Shown piece after piece: positions 58,323 through 64,000 of a stretch of DNA of 64,000 bases. Positions within the stretch are counted from its first letter, which is position 1, and every line of letters begins with the position of its first letter. The position numbers and the translations under genes are program-made. The notes below the pieces were generated by a model that had not been told where the DNA came from, ran no database searches, and was given only the letters and a program-made list of their open reading frames with translations. Source of the DNA: Pullichristensenella sp002068815 (GTDB taxonomy: Bacteria > Bacillota > Clostridia > Christensenellales > Aristaeellaceae); contig JAXGXF010000002.1 in NCBI GenBank assembly GCA_040772885.1, positions 62,001-126,000 of the forward strand, in the 5' to 3' direction.

Positions 58323-59032
58323 ACGCGTGCACAATCGCCGAATCCGTCGGCAAAAGCGCCTATCCCGGGCGCGGCATACTCGCGGGAAAGGCGCCGGACG
58401 GCAGGCTCTTCCTCGCCTACTTCATCATGGGCCGGAGCGTCAACAGCCGCAACCGCGTGTTCGTGCCGGACGGCGACGGGCTGCGCACGCAGGCGTTCGA
58501 TCCGGCGCTTTTGAAAGACCCTTCCTTAGTCATCTACGCGCCGGTGCGCATCCTCGGGAACAATACGATCGTCACGAACGGCGACCAGACCGACACGATC
58601 GCGGACGCGCTAAAGTCCGGCGGCAGCTTCGAATCCGCGCTGAACACCCGCGCGTTCGAGCCGGACGCGCCGAACTTCACGCCCAGAATCAGCGCGATGG
58701 CGGCCGTCGAGGGCGGCGATTTTTCGCTCAGGATGGGCATTTTGAAATCCGCCGACCCGGAGGGGTCGTCTTGCTGCCGGTTCTTCTACAACTACGAGCG
58801 CGTCGCGCCGGGGCTCGCGTACTTCCTGCACACGTACCGGGGCGACGGCGACCCGCTGCCGCCGTTCGAGGGCGAGCCGGAGCGCGTCGCAATTCCCGAC
58901 ATGGACATCGACCGGCTGACCGAGGAAATCTGGCGCGCGCTGAACCCGGAAAACCGCGTCTCCCTCTGGGTGCGCACGGTCGATCTTTCGACCCTCGCGG
59001 CCGGCATGCGCATCGTCAACGCCAACGCATAG
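58319..59032 (+). CDS. IMP cyclohydrolase, PurO-like (archaeal-type family)
   Basis: A 237-residue protein of the IMP cyclohydrolase family first described as archaeal PurO. YPGRGILAGKAPDGRLFLAYFIMGRSVNSRNRVFV, VYAPVRILGNNTIVTNGDQTDTI-type sequence, PNFTPRISAMA and SCCRFFYNYERVAPGLAYFLHTYRGDGDPLPPFEGEP are visible. It would close FAICAR to IMP, the last step of the pathway. It does not resemble the N-terminal half of PurH. It starts inside the purN stop (ATGA). The next gene encodes the matching transformylase half. Confidence 0.9.
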   Translation: MNACTIAESVGKSAYPGRGILAGKAPDGRLFLAYFIMGRSVNSRNRVFVPDGDGLRTQAFDPALLKDPSLVIYAPVRILGNNTIVTNGDQTDTIADALKSGGSFESALNTRAFEPDAPNFTPRISAMAAVEGGDFSLRMGILKSADPEGSSCCRFFYNYERVAPGLAYFLHTYRGDGDPLPPFEGEPERVAIPDMDIDRLTEEIWRALNPENRVSLWVRTVDLSTLAAGMRIVNANA

Positions 59033-59042
59033 GAGGAATTTC

Positions 59043-60200
59043 ATGCCGCGCGAAATCGAGCTGAAATACGGCGTCAACCCGAACCAGAAGCCCGCACGCA
59101 TCTTCGTCGAGGAGGGCGAGCTGCCGCTCGAGGTGCTGTCCGGAAAGCCGGGCTACATCAACTTCCTCGACGCGCTGAACGGCTGGCAGCTCGTCTGCGA
59201 GCTTCGGCGCGCGACGGGCTTGCCCGCGGCCGCGTCGTTCAAGCACGTGAGCCCCGCCGGGGCCGCGGTCGGCATCCCGCTGACCGACGAATTGAGGAAA
59301 ATGTACTTCGTCGCGCCGGACGCCCCCCTCTCCCCGCTCGCCTCCGCCTACGCGCGCGCGCGCGGCGCGGACAGGCTGTCGTCGTTCGGCGATTTCATCG
59401 CGCTGAGCGACATTTGCGACGTCCCGACCGCGAACCTGATCGCGAAGGAGGTCTCCGACGGCGTGATCGCCCCGGGGTACGAGCCGGAGGCGCTTGGAAT
59501 ATTGAAGGCGAAGCGCAAGGGCGGTTACAATGTAATCCGCATCGATCCGGACTACGTCCCCGCCCAAATCGAGCGCAAGATGTGCTTCGGCATCACGTTC
59601 GAGCAGGGGCGAAACGACCTGGAACTGAACGAACGACTGCTCGAAAACGTCGTGACGGCGAACAAGGATATCCCGAATGCGGCGAAGCGCGACCTCCTGA
59701 TCGCCCTGATCGCCGCGAAGTACACGCAGTCGAACTCCGTCTGCTACGCGTTCGGCGGGCAGACGATCGGCGTCGGCGCGGGCCAGCAGTCGCGCATACA
59801 CTGCACGCGGCTCGCGGGCAACAAGGCCGACCTGTGGCAATTGCGCCGGCATCCGAAGGTGCTCTCTCTCCGGTTCAACCCCGCGCTCTCCCGCCCCGAG
59901 CGCGACAACGCGATCGACCTGTACCTCTCCGGCGAACCGCTCGAGGGCGACCTCTTCGAAGTCCCCCCGGAGCCTATGACCGCCGAGGAAAAGCGGGCGT
60001 TTTTGAGCGGCATTTCCGGCGTCTCGCTCGCGAGCGACGCGTTCTTCCCGTTCGGCGACAACATCGAGCGCGCGCATAGGAGCGGCGTCTCCTACATCGC
60101 GCAGCCCGGCGGCTCGATCCGCGACGACCATGGAATCGCCGCCTGCGACAAGTATGGCATCGCGATGGCGTTCACCGGCGTCCGGCTATTTCACCATTAG
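59043..60200 (+). CDS. Stand-alone AICAR transformylase (PurH C-terminal type)
   Basis: A 385-residue protein matching only the AICAR formyltransferase part of PurH: LKYGVNPNQKPARIF, AAASFKHVSPAGAAVG (KHxxPxG), ISDGVIAPGYE-like region, YTQSNSVCYAFGGQTIGVGAGQQSRIHCTRLAGNK and DAFFPFGDNIERA. No cyclohydrolase domain is attached; the preceding gene supplies it. It formylates AICAR with 10-formyltetrahydrofolate. AGGAGGAATT precedes the ATG. Confidence 0.93.
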   Translation: MPREIELKYGVNPNQKPARIFVEEGELPLEVLSGKPGYINFLDALNGWQLVCELRRATGLPAAASFKHVSPAGAAVGIPLTDELRKMYFVAPDAPLSPLASAYARARGADRLSSFGDFIALSDICDVPTANLIAKEVSDGVIAPGYEPEALGILKAKRKGGYNVIRIDPDYVPAQIERKMCFGITFEQGRNDLELNERLLENVVTANKDIPNAAKRDLLIALIAAKYTQSNSVCYAFGGQTIGVGAGQQSRIHCTRLAGNKADLWQLRRHPKVLSLRFNPALSRPERDNAIDLYLSGEPLEGDLFEVPPEPMTAEEKRAFLSGISGVSLASDAFFPFGDNIERAHRSGVSYIAQPGGSIRDDHGIAACDKYGIAMAFTGVRLFHH

Positions 60201-60209
60201 GAGATATAT

Positions 60210-61481
60210 ATGAAACTGATGGTCGTCGGCGGCGGCGGGCGCGAGCACGCGCTGATCCAGATGCTGAAGAAAAATCCCACGGTCGAGACAATCTACGCGC
60301 TGCCCGGAAACGGCGGCATCGCGAAGGACGCCGTGTGCGTTCCGATCAAGGCGACGGACATCGACGGCATCGCGCGCTTCGCGGGCGAAAGCGCGATCGA
60401 CTTCGCCGTCGTCGCGCCGGACGACCCGCTCGCGCTCGGCGCGGTCGACCGGCTGCACGCGCTCGGCATCCCGTGCTTCGGCCCGGAGGCGCGTGCCGCC
60501 GAGATCGAGGCGAGCAAGGCGTTTTCGAAGCGGCTGATGCAAAAATACGGCATACCGACCGCGCGGTTCGAGGTGTTCGACGACGCGGACGGCGCGCTCG
60601 AATACCTGAAAAGCGCCGAAGCGCCGCTCGTCGTCAAGGCCGACGGGCTCGCGCTCGGAAAGGGCGTCCTGATCTGCGAGACCCGCGGCGAGGCCGAGGA
60701 AGCGGTTCGGCGCATCATGCTCGAGCGCGCGTTCGGGAGCAGCGGGAGCCGCGTCGTCATCGAGGAATACCTAGAGGGCCCGGAGGTGTCCGTGCTCGCG
60801 TTCACCGACGGCAAGGCGATCGTGCCGATGGTGTCGTCGATGGACCACAAGCGCGCGAACGACCTCGACTTGGGCCTCAACACCGGCGGCATGGGCGCAA
60901 TCGCGCCGAATCCGTACTACACGCCCGCAATCGCCGACCGCTGCATGCGCGAAATCTTCCTTCCGACCGTGCGCGCGATGAACGCGGAGGGACGGCGCTT
61001 CAAGGGCTGCCTGTACTTCGGGCTGATGCTGACAGTTGACGGCCCGAAGGTCATCGAGTACAACTGCCGCTTCGGGGACCCCGAGGCGCAGGCGGTGCTG
61101 CCGCTGCTCGAGACCGACCTGCTCGAAATCATGCGCGCGGTCGAGGGCGAGCGGCTCTCGGAGATCGACGTCCGGTTCCGGCCCGGCGCGTGCTGCTGCG
61201 TCGTGATCGCGTCCGGCGGGTATCCGGAGAAATGCGCAACCGGCAAGACCATCGAGCTCGGCGCGATGCCGGAGGGCGCGTATGTGTTCCACTCGGGCAC
61301 CGCGATCGGGCCGGACGGCGGCCTCGTGACCGCCGGCGGGCGCGTGCTCGGCGCGGCGGCGACCGCGGACACGCTCAAAGAGGCGGTCGATCGCGCGTAC
61401 GCGGCGGCGAGCCGCGTGTATTTTGAAGGCATGCACATGCGAAGCGACATCGGCGCGAAGGCGCTCCGTTTGGAGGATTGA
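60210..61481 (+). CDS. purD: Phosphoribosylamine–glycine ligase
   Basis: 423 residues, normal for GAR synthetase. MVVGGGGREHALIQML, VVAPDDPLALGAVDRL, an ATP-grasp domain with VVKADGLALGKGVLIC, VIEEYLEGPEVSVLAF, NTGGMGAIAPNPYY, and LYFGLMLTVDGPKVIEYNCRFGDPEAQAVLPLL. It joins PRA and glycine with ATP. It follows the transformylase after nine bases and precedes purL by one base. Confidence 0.97.
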   Translation: MKLMVVGGGGREHALIQMLKKNPTVETIYALPGNGGIAKDAVCVPIKATDIDGIARFAGESAIDFAVVAPDDPLALGAVDRLHALGIPCFGPEARAAEIEASKAFSKRLMQKYGIPTARFEVFDDADGALEYLKSAEAPLVVKADGLALGKGVLICETRGEAEEAVRRIMLERAFGSSGSRVVIEEYLEGPEVSVLAFTDGKAIVPMVSSMDHKRANDLDLGLNTGGMGAIAPNPYYTPAIADRCMREIFLPTVRAMNAEGRRFKGCLYFGLMLTVDGPKVIEYNCRFGDPEAQAVLPLLETDLLEIMRAVEGERLSEIDVRFRPGACCCVVIASGGYPEKCATGKTIELGAMPEGAYVFHSGTAIGPDGGLVTAGGRVLGAAATADTLKEAVDRAYAAASRVYFEGMHMRSDIGAKALRLED

Positions 61482-61482
61482 C

Positions 61483-64000
61483 ATGGTCTATCGTCTGTTC
61501 GTGGAAAAAAAGCCCGGCTTCGACAACGAGGCGCGCGCGCTCGGCGAGGACATCCGCTCGTTCCTGGGCATCGCGCCCTTGAAGGGGCTTAGGCTCTTCA
61601 ACCGCTACGACGCGGAGGGCATCGAGCCTGCGCTGTTCGAGCGCGCGAAGGCGACCGTGTTCTCCGAGCCGCAGCTCGACGACGTGTATGAGGAGCTCCC
61701 CGACGCCGGCGACTTCGCGTTCGCGACCGAATACCTGCCCGGGCAATTCGACCAGCGCGCGGACTCGGCGGCGCAGTGCATACAATTGCTCGGCCAATGC
61801 GAGCGCCCGGCGGTGCGCACCGCGCTCGTCTATGTGCTCGAGGGCGCGCTCACGGAGGACGAGCTCCGCGCGATCCGCAAGTACGTGATCAACCCCGTCG
61901 AGCAGCGCGAGGCGTCGCTTTCGCGGTTTGCCACGCTGAAGGCCGACTACGCGCCGCCGGAGGCGGTCCCGGCCGCCGCGGGCTTCCTCGGATTCTCCGA
62001 AGGGCGGCTCTCGGACTTCCGCCGCGAATACGGCCTCGCGATGGACGACGCCGACCTCGCGTTCTGCCAGAGCTATTTCCGCTCCGAAGAGCGGGAACCC
62101 ACGCTGACCGAGATTCGGATGATCGACACCTACTGGTCGGACCACTGCCGCCACACGACGTTCCTGACGGAGCTTTCCGAAGTCCGGTTCGACGACCCGA
62201 CCGCTGAGAGCGCGTACCGGCGCTATTTGGCGATCCGCGCCGCGCTCGGCCGCGCGGACAGGCCGGTCACGCTGATGGACCTCGCGACGATCGGCGCGAA
62301 GTACCTCAAGATGACCGGCGCGCTGACCGACCTCGACGAATCCGACGAGATCAACGCCTGCACGGTCAAAATCGACGTCGAGACGGACGAGGGAACCGAG
62401 CCGTGGCTGCTGCTGTTCAAGAACGAGACGCACAACCACCCGACCGAGATCGAGCCGTTCGGGGGCGCGGCGACGTGCCTGGGCGGCGCGATCCGCGACC
62501 CGCTGTCCGGGCGGGGGTACGTGTACCAAGCGATGCGCGTGACCGGCGCGGCCGACCCGACGCGGCCCATTGAAGAGACGATCCCCGGAAAGCTGCCGCA
62601 GCGCAAGCTCACGGCGACCGCCGCCGCCGGGTACAGCTCCTACGGAAACCAGATCGGGCTTGCGACCGGGCTCGTCGACGAGGTCTACCACCCGGGCTAC
62701 GCCGCGAAGCGCATGGAGATCGGCGCGGTCGTCGGCGCGGCTCCGGCGAGGAACGTGCGCCGCGAAGCGCCCGCGCCGGGCGATAAAGTCGTGCTGCTCG
62801 GCGGGCGCACCGGGCGCGACGGCTGCGGCGGCGCGACGGGTTCGAGCAAGTCGCACACGGTTTCGTCGTTGGAGAGCTGCGGGGCCGAGGTGCAGAAGGG
62901 AAACGCGCCCGAGGAGCGGAAGCTGCAGAGGCTCTTCCGGAACCCCGAAGCCATGCGCCGCATCAAGCGGTGCAACGACTTCGGAGCGGGCGGCGTGTCG
63001 GTCGCGATCGGCGAGCTCGCCGACGGGCTTTCCATCGATCTCGACAAAGTGCCGAAGAAGTACGAGGGGCTCGACGGCACGGAGCTCGCGATCTCGGAAT
63101 CGCAGGAGCGGATGGCGGTCGTGCTCGCGCCGGAGGACGTCGAGGCGTTCCTCGCGCTCGCCCACGAGGAGAACCTCGAGGCGACGGTCGTCGCCGAGGT
63201 GACGGAGGAGCCGCGGCTCCGGATGCGCTGGCGGGGAGAGGAGATCGTCGACCTGTCGCGCGAATTCCTGAACTCGAACGGCGCGCCGAAGCGCGCGGCG
63301 GCGCTCGTCGAGCGGCAGGGCGCGCTCGCGGACGAAAATCCACCGTTTGTGGAGGGGCTTCGCGAGATGGCGGGCGACTTGAACGTGTGCTCGAAGCGCG
63401 GGTTGATCGAGCGGTTCGACGCGACGAACGGCGCGCTGAACCTGTTGATGCCGCTCGGCGGCCGGAGGCAGCGCACGCCCGCGCAGGTCATGGCGTCGCT
63501 TCTGCCGGTGCAGGGAAAAGCGTGCTTGACCGCCTCGGTCATGGCCTACGGATTCAACCCGTACGTCTCGGAGAAGGGGCCGTACATCGGCGCGTACCTC
63601 GCGATCGTCGAATCGGTCGCGAAGCTCGTCGCCGCGGGCGCCTCGTGGCGGAACGCGCACCTGACTCTGCAGGAATACTTCGAGCGGATGACCGGCGAGC
63701 CGGAGAAGTGGGGACGGCCGGCGGCGGCGCTGCTCGGCGCGCTCGCGGCGCAGCTCGACCTCGGCATCGCGGCGATCGGCGGCAAGGACTCGATGAGCGG
63801 CTCGTTCGAGGACATGCACGTGCCGCCGACGCTCGTGTCGTTCGCGATCTCGACGTGCCGGGCGGACGATATCATCGGAAACGCGTTCAAAAGGGCCGGC
63901 GCGAAGGTCGGGCTGCTCCGCCCGAACTACCTCGAAAACGGCCTGCCGGAGCCGAACAGCCTGCGCGCGCTGTTCGACGAACTGGCCAAAAGGATTCGCG
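61483..64000 (+). CDS. purL: Phosphoribosylformylglycinamidine synthase, long form (3' end beyond window)
   Basis: The first 839 codons are visible; the gene continues past the right edge. The N-terminal PurS-like part (about residues 1-150) is fused to the synthetase core: TYWSDHCRHTTFLTEL, LFKNETHNHPTEIEPFGGAATCLGGAIRDPLSGRGYVYQAMRVTG, LLGGRTGRDGCGGATGSSK, DFGAGGVSVAIGELADGL and AIGGKDSMSGSFED. This is the large single-chain type found in Clostridia and proteobacteria, expected to carry a C-terminal glutaminase domain of about 300 residues (not visible here). GGAGG precedes the ATG. It converts FGAR to FGAM. Confidence 0.96.
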   Translation, partial: MVYRLFVEKKPGFDNEARALGEDIRSFLGIAPLKGLRLFNRYDAEGIEPALFERAKATVFSEPQLDDVYEELPDAGDFAFATEYLPGQFDQRADSAAQCIQLLGQCERPAVRTALVYVLEGALTEDELRAIRKYVINPVEQREASLSRFATLKADYAPPEAVPAAAGFLGFSEGRLSDFRREYGLAMDDADLAFCQSYFRSEEREPTLTEIRMIDTYWSDHCRHTTFLTELSEVRFDDPTAESAYRRYLAIRAALGRADRPVTLMDLATIGAKYLKMTGALTDLDESDEINACTVKIDVETDEGTEPWLLLFKNETHNHPTEIEPFGGAATCLGGAIRDPLSGRGYVYQAMRVTGAADPTRPIEETIPGKLPQRKLTATAAAGYSSYGNQIGLATGLVDEVYHPGYAAKRMEIGAVVGAAPARNVRREAPAPGDKVVLLGGRTGRDGCGGATGSSKSHTVSSLESCGAEVQKGNAPEERKLQRLFRNPEAMRRIKRCNDFGAGGVSVAIGELADGLSIDLDKVPKKYEGLDGTELAISESQERMAVVLAPEDVEAFLALAHEENLEATVVAEVTEEPRLRMRWRGEEIVDLSREFLNSNGAPKRAAALVERQGALADENPPFVEGLREMAGDLNVCSKRGLIERFDATNGALNLLMPLGGRRQRTPAQVMASLLPVQGKACLTASVMAYGFNPYVSEKGPYIGAYLAIVESVAKLVAAGASWRNAHLTLQEYFERMTGEPEKWGRPAAALLGALAAQLDLGIAAIGGKDSMSGSFEDMHVPPTLVSFAISTCRADDIIGNAFKRAGAKVGLLRPNYLENGLPEPNSLRALFDELAKRIR

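Noticed and set aside
1..64000. CRISPR arrays, insertion sequences and phage genes
   Set aside because: No regularly spaced repeats, transposase motifs or phage structural genes were seen on either strand.

Overview
The window is a GC-rich (roughly 65%) chromosomal segment of a Gram-positive bacterium, most likely a member of the Clostridia (Bacillota). Pointers to this are an IspH–ribosomal S1 fusion, an FHA–FtsW–penicillin-binding-protein cluster, a LytR-CpsA-Psr protein, SpoIID-like and YitT proteins, FloA/NfeD, a TldD/TldE pair, strong AGGAGG-type ribosome binding sites with many GTG/TTG starts, and many sigma-A promoters, often with an extended -10 (TGnTATAAT). Because of the GC bias almost every real gene carries long open shadow frames; these were left out. 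I see no phage genes, transposases, CRISPR array or rRNA. The only RNA gene is ssrA.

Layout. 1-5.3 kb: a D-Ala-D-Ala dipeptidase-like gene cut by the window edge, a GNAT acetyltransferase, and two tandem GGDEF–HD-GYP cyclic-di-GMP proteins. 5.3-15.6 kb: an accessory sugar or polyol cluster with an SDR oxidoreductase, a complete ABC importer (binding protein, permease, double ATPase, second permease), an SMP-30-type lactonase, two zinc-type alcohol dehydrogenases and a GntR/UTRA regulator. A shared imperfect palindrome lies at the regulator's own promoter and at the importer promoter. 15.6-16.7 kb: a lower-GC patch with an alpha/beta hydrolase, directly downstream of the ssrA 3' end. 16.7-18.5 kb: ssrA–smpB and a YitT protein.

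18.7-31 kb: two small Cys-rich proteins, the DUF2232–rplI–dnaB operon, a flavin-reductase-like protein, yajC, tgt, an Ig-like surface protein with a sortase-like tail, a large GT-C-type membrane protein, a MarR regulator and a lipoprotein with six peptidoglycan-binding repeats. 30.5-38.4 kb (minus strand): FHA–ftsW–PBP–uvrC, then pepV–cmk–plsC from an internal consensus promoter. 38.5-43.2 kb: a TSUP permease, a secreted SpoIID/SH3 protein and a secreted caspase-like protein with two Big_2-like domains. 43.3-53.9 kb: ispH–rpsA, a lysophospholipase-like hydrolase, a Nudix hydrolase, nfeD–floA with a short partner, a LytTR response regulator, tldD–tldE and an LCP protein.

54-64 kb: a compact purine operon purE-C-F-M-N-(IMP cyclohydrolase)-(AICAR transformylase)-D-L, with mostly overlapping start and stop codons. 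The usual fused PurH is replaced by two separate proteins. purL runs off the right edge.
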